A DNA stretch of 64,000 nucleotides from positions 62,001 to 126,000 of the forward strand of contig CATOSZ010000005.1 in assembly GCA_951812805.1 (NCBI GenBank), in the 5' to 3' direction. The notes below the pieces were generated by a model. That model saw only the letters and a program-made list of their open reading frames with translations, made no database searches and had not been told where the DNA came from. The translations under genes and the position numbers were made by a program. The stretch is from an uncultured Alphaproteobacteria bacterium. GTDB lineage: Bacteria; Pseudomonadota; Alphaproteobacteria; GCA-2731375. This document shows, piece by piece, positions 9,724 through 18,851 of the stretch (positions are counted from its first letter, which is position 1; every line of letters begins with the position of its first letter).

Positions 9724-9830
9724 GTCCTTCCTCCGCCGCCGGCTCCCAACTCACCACGGCCCTCGCCGGCGTCGCCCGAATGGTAGAGGAGCCCGCCGGC
9801 CGCGTCATCAACGATGCGGTTTTCGACCGT

Positions 9831-10571
9831 TCATGCCGATTTCGGTTGGTTTCGCAGCGAGAGACTCTCCCACGCCCCGACCGACAACAGGTGGGCGTAG
9901 AGAATCGGCAGGAAGCCTCGACGGCGCCAGTCCAGCAGCATCTCGTCCTCGAGCGCATTGAACCGCGCCTCATCCACGGCCTGAAAGCCGCCCAGCGAAC
10001 GTTCGGCCTCGCCCTGGCGGACCTTGGCCTGGCGTTGCACCAGCACCTCTTGTGCACGGAGCGCCTCGACGAAAGCACGTGTCTTGGCGACTTCCTGCTG
10101 GTAGGCGGTACAAAAATCAAGCGCGCGCCGCGTGAGCTCCGAAGGCTCGCCATCGATGATAAGGGCCTGTCCGCGTTTCTCCGTGGTGACGGATGGGGCG
10201 GCCTCGTCGATGCAGAGGGTCAGCCGGTCCTCGCCCTGTCGCTCGATGAAGATGAAGGGGTAGCGGCGGATATAGGCGGGAACGTAGCATCCCGGCGCCC
10301 AGCGGCCATCCTGCACGAACAGGTTCCGGCCGGCCTCGATGCCGACGACCGCGACGGGGACCGGGTCGTCGCCCGGGGTGAAGACGATCGGATAGTGCCG
10401 CGCGGCGGCCGCGAACTCGACCGCGTTCAAGGGCACGGAGGTCATCTCGGCGGCGAAGCCGTGGCCGACGCCGGTGTCGAGGCGCGTTTCCGCGTGCCGC
10501 TCGGCCGCAAGCGGCACCGGCCGTTGATAGGGCGCCGGCAGCCGCGGCGCGGGATCGTCGCTCGAGCTCAA
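9831..10571 (-). CDS. SapC family protein
   Basis: 246 residues matching the SapC family, named from Campylobacter S-layer genes but of unproven function. Supporting segments are HYPIVFTPGDDPVPVAVVG, GRWAPGCYVPAYIRRYPF and the C-terminal NALEDEMLLDWRRRGFLPIL with the usual LLSVGAWESL ending. There is no signal peptide. It starts 2 bp after the SDR stop codon and precedes the type I exporter, so it may help make, store or cap the exported substrate. A Gln/Glu-rich helix spans about 155-200. The role in secretion is inference from location. Confidence 0.85.
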   Translation of the reverse strand: MSSSDDPAPRLPAPYQRPVPLAAERHAETRLDTGVGHGFAAEMTSVPLNAVEFAAAARHYPIVFTPGDDPVPVAVVGIEAGRNLFVQDGRWAPGCYVPAYIRRYPFIFIERQGEDRLTLCIDEAAPSVTTEKRGQALIIDGEPSELTRRALDFCTAYQQEVAKTRAFVEALRAQEVLVQRQAKVRQGEAERSLGGFQAVDEARFNALEDEMLLDWRRRGFLPILYAHLLSVGAWESLSLRNQPKSA

Positions 10572-10573
10572 AC

Positions 10574-11365
10574 TCAGATCTCCCGCGTCGGGCGACCGGG
10601 GATATGGGCCATGATGGAATCGTCGAAGCCGCCGTCGACGCAGATGTCCTTGCCGGTGACGTAGGTATTGTCGGGCCCGACCAACCAGGCGATGGCGTTG
10701 GCGATGTCGATCGGCTCACCGACGCGGCCCATCGGCACCAGGTCCGTGCGCGCCTGGGCGATGGCGTTGTCGGCATAGGCCGCGTGGGTCAACGGCGTGC
10801 GGATCATGCCGGGTGAGACCGCGTTGCACCGGATACCGTCCGGCGCCCATTCCTGGGCGAGCGTCCGGCACAGCATGATGATCGCCGCCTTGGAGGGTGC
10901 GTACGCCCCCATGCCCGGATGCGCGTTCCGCCCGGAGATCGAGCCAATGCCGACGAACGCGCCGCGGCTTTCCTTCAGATGCGGATAGGCCGCCTGGGCC
11001 AGAAGAAAGCCCGCGGTGACGTTGACCCGCATCACCCGTTCCCAGTCCTGGAAGGCGAGATCGGCGGCGAAACCGGGCGCCGTGATGCCGGCGTTGGAAA
11101 CGACCGCGTCCAGGCCACCGAAGGCCGCCACCGCCGCTTCGACCAGCTGCGCCGGCGTTTCGGGATCCATCAGGTCGCCGGTCGGCGTCACCACCTCCGC
11201 GCCCATGCCCGAAAGCCTTTCCGCCAGGGCCGCCAGCTCGTCCGTCTCGCGCACCTCGCAGGCCGCGATCGCCGCCCGTTCACCCCGCGCCAGCGCGTCG
11301 CGCGCCAGCTTCACGCAGGTCTCCCCGCCGATCCCCGGGCTGGATCCCGTCACCAGTGCGCGCAT
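10574..11365 (-). CDS. SDR-family NAD(P)-dependent oxidoreductase
   Basis: 263 residues with the short-chain dehydrogenase cofactor motif TGSSPGIGG at the N-terminus, the VSNAGIT segment, and the catalytic Ser and YxxxK in SISGRNAHPGMGAYAPSKAA. The C-terminal ITGKDICVDGG-like segment (here VTGKDICVDGGFDD) is typical of 3-ketoacyl reductase-like enzymes. The frame is open further upstream to 11503, inside the insertion sequence, but the ATG at 11365 gives family length and is preceded by GGGGAGA. The IS1182-type element is inserted 47 bp upstream, so its native promoter may be displaced. Substrate unknown; it may be co-transcribed with sapC. Confidence 0.88.
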   Translation of the reverse strand: MRALVTGSSPGIGGETCVKLARDALARGERAAIAACEVRETDELAALAERLSGMGAEVVTPTGDLMDPETPAQLVEAAVAAFGGLDAVVSNAGITAPGFAADLAFQDWERVMRVNVTAGFLLAQAAYPHLKESRGAFVGIGSISGRNAHPGMGAYAPSKAAIIMLCRTLAQEWAPDGIRCNAVSPGMIRTPLTHAAYADNAIAQARTDLVPMGRVGEPIDIANAIAWLVGPDNTYVTGKDICVDGGFDDSIMAHIPGRPTREI

Positions 11366-11412
11366 GCTCGTCTCCCCTTCGTCTATGTGGCGGTCGAGTA
11401 TAGGCCCGCCGG

Positions 11413-12964
11413 CTAGCAGCCTGTCGGACTTGAGCCGAGTTTCGAGATGAGATTCACTGTCACGGTCTGATTCTCTCCTGCGCGGTGATTTTGTGATGAG
11501 CAACTTTCGACAGGTTGACCGGGAGACCAGCTATCTTCTGCCGCCTTCGGTGGACGAATGGCTGCCTGATCGTCATCTGGCGCGCTTCGTGGTCGATGTG
11601 CTGGAGCAGCTGGATCTCTCTGCGTTCGTGAAGGCCTATCGTGGTTCGGGCTCGGCGGCGCATCACCCGAGCGTCCTGCTGGGCCTGCTGATCTACGGCT
11701 ACGCGACGGGGGTGCATTCCAGCCGGAAGCTGGAGCGGGCGAGCTATGATTCGGTGGCCTTCCGCTTCATCGCGGCAAACGACCACCCCGACCACGACAC
11801 GATCGCCACGTTCCGCCGTCGCTTCCTGCCGCTGATCGAGGGGCTGTTCGTGCAGGTTCTGCTGCTGGCGCGGCAGGCCGGCATGCTGCAACTGGGCACG
11901 GTGGCGCTGGACGGGACGAAGATCCATGCCGACGCGAGCCGGCACAGCGCCCTGTCGTGGCAGCGTGCGGGCGAGATCGAAGCCCGGCTGCGGGCCGAGG
12001 TGGCGGAGTTGATGGCGTTGGCGGAAGCGGCGGACCGGTCCGAGGTTCCCGACGGCATGAGCGTGCCGGAGGAGCTGGCACGGCGCGAGGACCGGCTGGC
12101 GGCGATCGCCGCGGCGAAGGCGGAGATCGAGGCGCGGGCGGCCGAGCGTCATGCGCGGGAGCAGGCGGAGTACGAAGAGAAGCTGGCAGCCCGCGAGGCG
12201 AAGGAAACGCGGACCGGCCGCAAGCCGGGCGGGCGGCCACCGAAGCCGCCGGAGCCGGGGCCACGGGCGAAGGACCAGGTCAACCTGACGGACCCGGACT
12301 CGCGCATCATGCCGGTGGCCGGCGGCGGCTTCGAGCAGTGCTACAACGCCCAGGCTGCGGTGGCCGCCGGCAGCCTGCTGGTGGTCAGCGCCGACGTGGT
12401 GCAGGCGGCGAACGACAAGCAGCAGATCGAACCGACGCTCGAAGCACTCGCCGGCCTGCCGGACGGGCTTGGCGAGGTCGAGACCCTGTTGGCGGACAGC
12501 GGCTACTTCAGCCAGGCCAACGTCGAGGCCTGCGGGGAAGCGGAGATCGCGCCGCTGATCGCGCTCGGCCGGGAGCACCACCATCTTTCCTGGCGGGACC
12601 GCTTCGCCGAGGCGCCGCCAGCGCCCGAGGATCCGACGCCGCTCGAGGCGATGTGCCATCGCCTGGCCACACCCGAGGGCCGGGCGCTCTACGCGCTTCG
12701 CAAGCAGACGCCGGAGCCGGTGTTCGGCATCATCAAATCGGTGATGGGCTTGCGTCAGTTCAGCCTGCGCGGCCTCGACAAGGCGAAGGGGGAATGGACC
12801 TTGGCCACGCTCTCCTGGAACATCAAGCGGATGTTCGTCCTCAGCCACGCCTGAACGGGCGGGCCAACCCGCGTTCGCAACTTCATGGGGGTAAATCCAT
12901 GACATCGACGCCCGCCAAGCCAATCTTACCAATCCTTGCATGCCCGAGTCCGACAGGCTGCTAG
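11413..12964 (+). mobile_element. IS1182-family insertion sequence
   Basis: The element carries one transposase gene and is bounded by inverted copies of CTAGCAGCCTGTCGGACT (18 bp identical, left at 11413, right ending 12964). The outer CTAG at both ends is either part of the repeat or a duplicated 4-bp target; taking CTAG as target, the element is 11417-12960. It lies between the SDR and the FAD-dependent dehydrogenase genes without breaking either. The transposase is intact, so the copy may be active. Confidence 0.88.
11496..12854 (+). CDS. IS1182 family transposase
   Basis: 452 residues beginning MSNFRQVDRETSYLLPPSVD, the classical IS1182 N-terminus. It has an N-terminal DUF772-type domain (about 1-120), a charged Ala/Glu-rich helical insert (about 170-245), and a DDE core with Asp in ALDGTKIHADAS, Asp in LLADSGYFS and Glu in TPEPVFGIIK. 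The C-terminal LATLSWNIKRMF segment is typical of the family. A GTG three bases upstream could also be used. Full length with no frameshift, so probably functional. Confidence 0.93.
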   Translation: MSNFRQVDRETSYLLPPSVDEWLPDRHLARFVVDVLEQLDLSAFVKAYRGSGSAAHHPSVLLGLLIYGYATGVHSSRKLERASYDSVAFRFIAANDHPDHDTIATFRRRFLPLIEGLFVQVLLLARQAGMLQLGTVALDGTKIHADASRHSALSWQRAGEIEARLRAEVAELMALAEAADRSEVPDGMSVPEELARREDRLAAIAAAKAEIEARAAERHAREQAEYEEKLAAREAKETRTGRKPGGRPPKPPEPGPRAKDQVNLTDPDSRIMPVAGGGFEQCYNAQAAVAAGSLLVVSADVVQAANDKQQIEPTLEALAGLPDGLGEVETLLADSGYFSQANVEACGEAEIAPLIALGREHHHLSWRDRFAEAPPAPEDPTPLEAMCHRLATPEGRALYALRKQTPEPVFGIIKSVMGLRQFSLRGLDKAKGEWTLATLSWNIKRMFVLSHA

Positions 12965-13027
12965 GTGATTGAAATTGCGGGCGCCGGGGCCTCTACTGGC
13001 GGGACCGAGTCGTACCGTGAGGCAGCG

Positions 13028-15475
13028 ATGTCCGATCCCTTTCCGACCCAGGCCCGGGCCGTCGTCATCGGCGGCGGCGCCATGGGCTGTTCCACCCTCT
13101 ATCACCTGGCCAAGTTCGGCATCACCGACGCGGTGCTGCTGGAACGCCAGCAGCTGACGGCCGGGACCACCTGGCACTCTGCCGCGCAAGTCCGTCGCCT
13201 GCGTGCCTCTAACAACTTGACGCAGCTGATCAAATACTCGGCCGAGCTCTATGCCGCGCTGGAGGCGGAGACGGGACAGTCGACCGGCTGGTCGCGCACC
13301 GGCAGCCTGTCGATCGCCACAAGCGCCGACCGCTTCGCCTTTATCAAGCGCCAGGCGGCACTCGCCGCTGCCTTCGGCGTCGACACCGAAGTGATGAGCG
13401 GCGCGGAGGCGGGCCGCATATGGCCCCTGATGGCGACGGACGACATCGTCGGCGCCGTCTATGCGCCCGACGACGGCCGGGTCAATCCAAGCGACCTCTG
13501 CCAGGCGCTGGCCAAGGGCGCGCGGGCCCGCGGCGCGCGCATTTTCGAAGATACCGAGGTCACGGGCTTCGACATCCGCGACGGCCGCGTCGCCGGCGTG
13601 CGCACCGCCCGCGGCGACATCGCCTGCGAGATCGTCGTCAACTGCGCCGGCCTGTGGGGTCACCGGGTGGCCGACCTCGCCGGCGTCGCAGCACCGCTCC
13701 ATGCCTGCGAACACTTCTACCTGCTGACCAAACCGATACCCGGCATCGAGGGCCATCTGCCGACGCTCGGCGATCACGACAACTACCTCTATATCCGCGA
13801 CGACGTCGGCGGCCTGCTGGTCGGCTGTTTCGAGCCGAACGCCAAGGGCCTGCCGTTGGATCGCCTGCCGAACGACTTCGCCTTCGACCTGTTGAACGAG
13901 GACTGGGACCATTTCGAACCGATGATGGAAAACGCGCTGCGCCGTATCCCCGCGCTGGAAACGGCGGAAGTGCGCATGCTGCTGAACGGCCCCGAAAGCT
14001 TCACCGCCGACGGCGCCTTCCTGATGGGCGAGGCGCCGGAGCTGGCCGGCTTCTATCTCGGCTGTGGCATGAACTCGATGGGGGTCGCCAGTTCCGGCGG
14101 CGCCGGCCGCGCGCTCGCCGAATGGATCGTCGAGGGCAAGCCGACCATGGATCTCTCCCCGGTCGACATCCGCCGCTTCCAGGCCTTCCAGAACAACCCC
14201 AACCTGCTGGCCGCCCGGATCCCGGAGGAACTCTCGCGCCATTACGCCATCGGCTATCCGGGCCGGGAGTTCGAAACCGCCCGTGGCGTCCGCCGCTCCC
14301 CCGTGCACGATGCGCTGGCCGCGGCCGGTGCCCAGTTCGGCGAACGCCATGGCTGGGAGCGAGCGACCTGGTTCCGGCCGCCGGGCCAAGAGGGCGCGAT
14401 CCCGCTTCGCTACGGCAAACCCTATTGGCACGAAGCGGTCGCGGCGGAATGCCGGGCGGCGCGGGAGACGGCGGCCCTCTTCGATCAAGGCTCCTTCGGC
14501 AAGCTGCTGGTCGAGGGGCCGGAGGCCTGCGCGCTGTTGCAGCGTGTCTCGGCCAACGACGTCGACGTGGCCCCCGGGCGCATCGTTTACACCGCCATGC
14601 TGAACGAGCGCGCCGGCTTCGAAAGCGACCTGACGATCATGCGCACCGGCGCCGAGCGATTCCTCATGGTGACCGGCACCGGACAGGCCAGGCGCGACGC
14701 GGACTGGCTTCGCCGCCACACGGGCCCCTCGGACCGCGTCGCCGTCACGGAAGTGTCCGGCGCCATCGCCGTTTTCGGGTTGATGGGACCGAGGGCGGTC
14801 GAGATCCTGCAAGCGCTCACCGACCAGGATCTCTCGCGTGTCGCCTTCCCCCTCTTCACCCGGCGCGAGATCGCGATCGGCCCGGTCATGGCCGCCGCGG
14901 CGTGCCTCTCCTATGTGGGCGAAGCGGGTTTCGAGATCTATATCGCCGCCGAGATGGCCGCCAGCCTGCACGAGGCCCTGCTCGAGGCCGGCGCCGGACT
15001 TGGCCTGCGGCACGCGGGCACGCATGCGATGACGGCGCTGCGTATCGAGAAGGGCTACCGCGCCTGGGGCCACGACGTCACGCCCGACGACACCCCGGAC
15101 GAGGCGGGCCTCGCCTTCGCGGTCAAGGCCGGCAAGCAAGTTCCCTTCACCGGTCGCGCCGCGTTGCTGGCAGCCCGCGAACGCCCGCTCGCCCGCCGCC
15201 TCGTCCACCTGGCACTTCCCGAGCCCGACGCCTGGCCGATCGGCGACGAGCCGATCCTGAAGGGCGGCGAGATCGTCGGCCAGATCACCTCGGCCGCCTT
15301 CGGCCACACGCTCGGCCACGCCGTCGCCATGGGCTACGTCCGCCTGAACGGCGCGGCACCTTCGGAAGTCGAGGGCTGGGACGACCTCCAGATCGACATC
15401 GCCGGCGACCGCTTCACCGCACGGGCGAGCCTGCGCCCGCTCTTCGACCCGGACGGCAGCCGCATGCGGAATTAG
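13028..15475 (+). CDS. FAD-dependent oxidoreductase with C-terminal GcvT domain (dimethylglycine/sarcosine dehydrogenase type)
   Basis: 815 residues. The N-terminal DAO domain has the dinucleotide motif [16 protein letters not shown] (about 13-28) followed by TAGTTWHSA, the usual position of the flavin-linking region in this family. The C-terminal half (about 430-800) is GcvT-like, with [30 protein letters not shown] and EAGLAFAVK. Such enzymes oxidatively demethylate N-methylated glycines and pass the one-carbon unit to tetrahydrofolate. The ATG at 13028 is used because the frame upstream enters the IS end. Its 3' end overlaps the tgt stop by 4 bp, tail to tail. A BCCT transporter at 44102 could feed such substrates. 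Confidence 0.88.
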   Translation: MSDPFPTQARAVVIGGGAMGCSTLYHLAKFGITDAVLLERQQLTAGTTWHSAAQVRRLRASNNLTQLIKYSAELYAALEAETGQSTGWSRTGSLSIATSADRFAFIKRQAALAAAFGVDTEVMSGAEAGRIWPLMATDDIVGAVYAPDDGRVNPSDLCQALAKGARARGARIFEDTEVTGFDIRDGRVAGVRTARGDIACEIVVNCAGLWGHRVADLAGVAAPLHACEHFYLLTKPIPGIEGHLPTLGDHDNYLYIRDDVGGLLVGCFEPNAKGLPLDRLPNDFAFDLLNEDWDHFEPMMENALRRIPALETAEVRMLLNGPESFTADGAFLMGEAPELAGFYLGCGMNSMGVASSGGAGRALAEWIVEGKPTMDLSPVDIRRFQAFQNNPNLLAARIPEELSRHYAIGYPGREFETARGVRRSPVHDALAAAGAQFGERHGWERATWFRPPGQEGAIPLRYGKPYWHEAVAAECRAARETAALFDQGSFGKLLVEGPEACALLQRVSANDVDVAPGRIVYTAMLNERAGFESDLTIMRTGAERFLMVTGTGQARRDADWLRRHTGPSDRVAVTEVSGAIAVFGLMGPRAVEILQALTDQDLSRVAFPLFTRREIAIGPVMAAAACLSYVGEAGFEIYIAAEMAASLHEALLEAGAGLGLRHAGTHAMTALRIEKGYRAWGHDVTPDDTPDEAGLAFAVKAGKQVPFTGRAALLAARERPLARRLVHLALPEPDAWPIGDEPILKGGEIVGQITSAAFGHTLGHAVAMGYVRLNGAAPSEVEGWDDLQIDIAGDRFTARASLRPLFDPDGSRMRN

Positions 15476-16614
15476 GACGTCGCGTCCAGGCGAGGGATGT
15501 CGCCTTCCGCCTGGGCGCTGGCGAAGTCGGCGGCGACGGCGTCGAGGGTTCCGCTGGCGATGGCGTTGCGCAGGCCCGCCATCAGGTCCTGGTAGTAGGT
15601 GAGGTTATGGCGGGTCAGCAGCATGGCGCCCAGGATCTCGCCGCCGCGGATTAAGTGGTGTAGGTAGGCGCGGGAAAAGCGGGTGCAGGCCGGACAGGCG
15701 CAAACCTCGTCCAGGGGACGCGGGTCGTCGGCATGACGGGCGTTCTTCAGGTTGAGGGCGCCGCGCCGGGTGAAGGCCTGGCCGGTCCGCCCGGAGCGGG
15801 TCGGCAGCACGCAGTCGAACATGTCGATGCCGCGGCGGACCGCCTCGACCAGGTCGGAGGGTTTGCCGACGCCCATCAGATAGCGTGGCCGTCCCTCGGG
15901 CAGGGCCGGCACCGTCTCGTCGAGGGTGGCGAGCATCATTTCCTGCCCCTCCCCCACCGCCAGGCCGCCGACCGCGTAACCGTCGAAACCGATGTCGGCC
16001 AGGCGGGCCGCGCTCTCGCGCCGGAGTTCGCCGTAGACGCTGCCCTGGACGATGCCGAAGAGGCCGTAGCCCGGCCGCGCCACGAAGGCGGTACGGCAAC
16101 GCGCCGCCCAGCGCATCGAAAGCTCCATGGAGGTCCGCGCCTCCGCCGCGCTCGCCGGCCAGCGGGTGCATTCGTCCAGCACCATGGTGATGTCCGAGCC
16201 CAGCAGATGCTGGATCTCGACGCTGCGCTCCGGCGTCAGCCGATGACGGCTGCCGTCGATGTGGGATTGGAAGGTCACCCCCTCCTCCGTCATCTTCCTG
16301 AGTTCGCTCAGGCTCATGACCTGGAAGCCGCCCGAATCCGTGAGGATCGGCCCTGACCAATCCATGAAGCGATGCAGGCCGCCCAGCCGGTCGATCCGCT
16401 CCGCCCCCGGCCGCAGCATCAGGTGATAGGTGTTGCCGAGCAGGATGTCCGCACCCGTCATCGCGACGTCTTCCGGCATCATCGCCTTCACCGTCGCGGC
16501 GGTGCCCACGGGCATGAAGGCCGGGGTCCGAATGACGCCCCGACCGGTCACCAGGCGCCCGCTGCGCGCGGCGCCATCGCGCGCGTCGAGGTGAAAGGCG
16601 AACTCACCGCTCAT
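15472..16614 (-). CDS. tgt: Queuine/preQ1 tRNA-ribosyltransferase
   Basis: 380 residues, the standard length for bacterial TGT, which exchanges guanine-34 for preQ1 in tRNAs with GUN anticodons. Features are [10 protein letters not shown], the catalytic Asp in [13 protein letters not shown], the nucleophile Asp in [15 protein letters not shown], and the zinc site [18 protein letters not shown] (three Cys and a His). Its start overlaps the queA stop (16611-16614), so the two queuosine genes are translationally coupled. Confidence 0.97.
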   Translation of the reverse strand: MSGEFAFHLDARDGAARSGRLVTGRGVIRTPAFMPVGTAATVKAMMPEDVAMTGADILLGNTYHLMLRPGAERIDRLGGLHRFMDWSGPILTDSGGFQVMSLSELRKMTEEGVTFQSHIDGSRHRLTPERSVEIQHLLGSDITMVLDECTRWPASAAEARTSMELSMRWAARCRTAFVARPGYGLFGIVQGSVYGELRRESAARLADIGFDGYAVGGLAVGEGQEMMLATLDETVPALPEGRPRYLMGVGKPSDLVEAVRRGIDMFDCVLPTRSGRTGQAFTRRGALNLKNARHADDPRPLDEVCACPACTRFSRAYLHHLIRGGEILGAMLLTRHNLTYYQDLMAGLRNAIASGTLDAVAADFASAQAEGDIPRLDATS

Positions 16615-17639
16615 CCGGCCCGCTCCAGCAGGCAGGCATCGCCATAGGAATAGAACCGGTACCCGGACCCGACCGCATGGGCATAGGCGGCCTGGATCCG
16701 TTCCCGCCCCACGACGGCGGCGACCAGCATGAAAAGGGTGGAACGCGGCAGATGGAAGTTCGTCAACATCAAGTCGATGACCCGGAAGCGGTAGCCCGGG
16801 CGGATGAACAGGTCGGTGCGGCCGTCGAAGGGATGGACCTCACCGTCGGGATCGGCCGCGGCCTCCATCAGGCGCAGGCTGGTCGAGCCGACCGCGAGGA
16901 TGCGCCCGCCCTCGGCCCGGGCCCGGTTGATCCGCGCGGCGACCGCCGCGTCGAGAATGCCGCGCTCCGCCATCATCCGATGCTGGGAGACGTCGTCGAC
17001 GGTCACCGGCAGGAATGTCCCGGGGCCCACATGCAGGGTCAGCCGCGCGGTGTCGATGCCGCGCACGGCCAGTTCCGCGACGAGGGCCGGCGTGAAATGC
17101 AGGCCCGCCGTCGGCGCGGCGACGGCGCCGGCCTCGGCGGCGAACATGGTCTGGTAATCATCGACGTCGGCCGCGTCGGCGGCCCGGCGGGCGCGGATAT
17201 AGGGCGGGATCGGCACCGTGCCCACACGGGCGAGCCGCTCGGCGAAGGCCGCCTCGCCAAGCTGGAAATCGAGCTCGACCTCCGCACCCTCGCGGGCCAG
17301 CACGCGGGCTTCGAAGTCGTCGGCAAAACAGACAACGTCGTCGGCACGCAAGCGCCGTGCGGGCCGGGCGAAGGCACGGTAGCACCCGGGCCCGCTCGCC
17401 TCGATCAAGGTTATCTCGATGTTCGCCGCCCCGCGCGTCCCGAAAAGTTGCGCGGGTATGACGCGGGTGTCGTTCACCACCATCAGGTCGCCCGGTCGCA
17501 ACAGGTCCGGCAGATCGGCGATGCGATGGTCCACCAGCCCGTCGCCGACGCGCAGCAGGCGCGCGTTTTCGCGCGGCTCGGCCGGGCGCGTGGCGATGCG
17601 CTCGGCCGGCAGCTCGAAATCGAAGTCCTGGAGGCGCAT
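16611..17639 (-). CDS. queA: S-adenosylmethionine:tRNA ribosyltransferase-isomerase
   Basis: 342 residues. QueA transfers and rearranges the ribosyl group of SAM onto preQ1-tRNA to make epoxyqueuosine. The protein begins [20 protein letters not shown] and contains [25 protein letters not shown], the [10 protein letters not shown] segment and [17 protein letters not shown], all family hallmarks. It precedes tgt with a 4-bp overlap and follows the cyclophilin gene by 31 bp in a minus-strand housekeeping run from gyrA to tgt. Confidence 0.97.
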   Translation of the reverse strand: MRLQDFDFELPAERIATRPAEPRENARLLRVGDGLVDHRIADLPDLLRPGDLMVVNDTRVIPAQLFGTRGAANIEITLIEASGPGCYRAFARPARRLRADDVVCFADDFEARVLAREGAEVELDFQLGEAAFAERLARVGTVPIPPYIRARRAADAADVDDYQTMFAAEAGAVAAPTAGLHFTPALVAELAVRGIDTARLTLHVGPGTFLPVTVDDVSQHRMMAERGILDAAVAARINRARAEGGRILAVGSTSLRLMEAAADPDGEVHPFDGRTDLFIRPGYRFRVIDLMLTNFHLPRSTLFMLVAAVVGRERIQAAYAHAVGSGYRFYSYGDACLLERAG

Positions 17640-17670
17640 TACCTGGTCCGCCCGTCCGGGCGGCGACAGC

Positions 17671-18213
17671 CTACTCGACGTCGGCGGCGACCCGCATGCT
17701 GACGATCTTGTCCGGACCGTCGACGATGCCGTTGCCGCCCGCGCCCTTCTTGATCATGTCGACATACTCCATGCCGTCGACCACCTGGCCCCAGATCGTG
17801 TACTGGCCGTCCAGATGCGACGAGGGTGCGAGCATGATGAAGAACTGACTGTTGGCGCTGTCGGGATTGGCGGCGCGGGCCATCGAGGTGGTGCCGCGCA
17901 GATGCTTGGCGCTGTTGGAAAACTCCGCCTTCAGGTCCGGCTTGTCGGAGCTGCCGGTGCCCGTGCCCGTCGGATCGCCGCCCTGCGCCATGAAGCCGTC
18001 GATCACCCGGTGGAAGACGACGCCGTCATAGAACTTTTCGCGCGCCAGCTCCTTGATCCGGGCGACGTGGTTCGGCGCCAGGTCGGGACGCAGCTCGATG
18101 ACGACGCGGCCGTCCTTGAGCTCGAGGTAGAGGGTGTTCTCCGGATCGGCGGCCATGACGGCTCCCTTCGGCATGATGAGTGAGAAAAACAAGGCGAGGA
18201 AGAGATACCGCAT
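17671..18213 (-). CDS. Peptidylprolyl isomerase, cyclophilin type (exported)
   Basis: 180 residues. A short hydrophobic N-terminus (MRYLFLALFFSLIMPKG) looks like a signal peptide, so the enzyme is probably periplasmic. The cyclophilin core includes VFHRVIDGFMAQGGDPTGTG with the active-site Arg, Phe and Gln, and SQFFIMLAPSSHLDG. It accelerates cis-trans isomerisation of Xaa-Pro bonds. It sits between coaD (30 bp) and queA (31 bp) on the same strand. Confidence 0.92.
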   Translation of the reverse strand: MRYLFLALFFSLIMPKGAVMAADPENTLYLELKDGRVVIELRPDLAPNHVARIKELAREKFYDGVVFHRVIDGFMAQGGDPTGTGTGSSDKPDLKAEFSNSAKHLRGTTSMARAANPDSANSQFFIMLAPSSHLDGQYTIWGQVVDGMEYVDMIKKGAGGNGIVDGPDKIVSMRVAADVE

Positions 18214-18243
18214 GGGCTTCGAACCTCTGGGTTGCGTGGTTGA

Positions 18244-18783
18244 TCAGTCGGCGGTGCCGGCCGCGGCCGGCACCTTGCCATAGGCGTGATAGACCCGCGC
18301 GGCGACCGCCGGCGAGACGAACTCTTCGATCCTGCCGTCGAGGCGGGCGATTTCCTTCACCAGGCGCGAGGCGATGAACTGGTGGCGTTCGCTCGCCATC
18401 AGAAAGACCGTCTCGACGTCCGGATTCATGCGGCGGTTCATGCCGACCATCTGGAACTCGTAGTCGAAGTCGGAGACGGCGCGCAGGCCGCGGATGATGA
18501 TGCTTGCGCCCGCCTGTTCGGCCAGCTGCACCAGCAAGTTCTCGAACGGGATGATCTCGAAGGTCGTACCGTTCAGGCCGTTGAGCCCGTCGAGTTCCGC
18601 CTCGACCATCTCGATGCGTTCCTCGAGCGTGAACAACGGGCCCTTGTCCCGGTTGATGGCAACGCCGATCGCCATATGGTCGACCAGGCCGCTCGCCCGT
18701 TTGATGATGTCGAGATGACCCAGGGTGATCGGGTCAAATGTCCCCGGATAGAGACCAACGCGCCGCTCTGCCAAGACGTGCAC
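18244..18783 (-). CDS. coaD: Pantetheine-phosphate adenylyltransferase
   Basis: 179 residues. CoaD makes dephospho-CoA from 4'-phosphopantetheine and ATP. The nucleotidyltransferase motif is GTFDPITLGHLDII (TxGH), with the following RGLRAVSDFDYEFQM and FLMASERHQFIASRLVKEI segments typical of CoaD. An ATG at 18783 gives MHVLAERRVGLYPG, slightly longer at the N-terminus than usual; translation could start a few residues later. It lies 68 bp after gyrA on the same strand. Confidence 0.96.
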   Translation of the reverse strand: MHVLAERRVGLYPGTFDPITLGHLDIIKRASGLVDHMAIGVAINRDKGPLFTLEERIEMVEAELDGLNGLNGTTFEIIPFENLLVQLAEQAGASIIIRGLRAVSDFDYEFQMVGMNRRMNPDVETVFLMASERHQFIASRLVKEIARLDGRIEEFVSPAVAARVYHAYGKVPAAAGTAD

Positions 18784-18851
18784 CCCTTCTGGAACCTCGG
18801 AATCGGTGTTCGCGGGGCCGCTTTTTGGACCAGCCGCCGTTGCTTGTCCAG

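Noticed and set aside
11366-11503. N-terminal extension of the SDR into the IS
   Set aside because: Sequence lies in the IS end, lacks family similarity, and the ATG at 11365 has a good ribosome site.
13420-15654. 744-residue plus-strand frame
   Set aside because: An Arg/Pro/Gly-rich shadow of the FAD/GcvT dehydrogenase in another frame; no family sequence.
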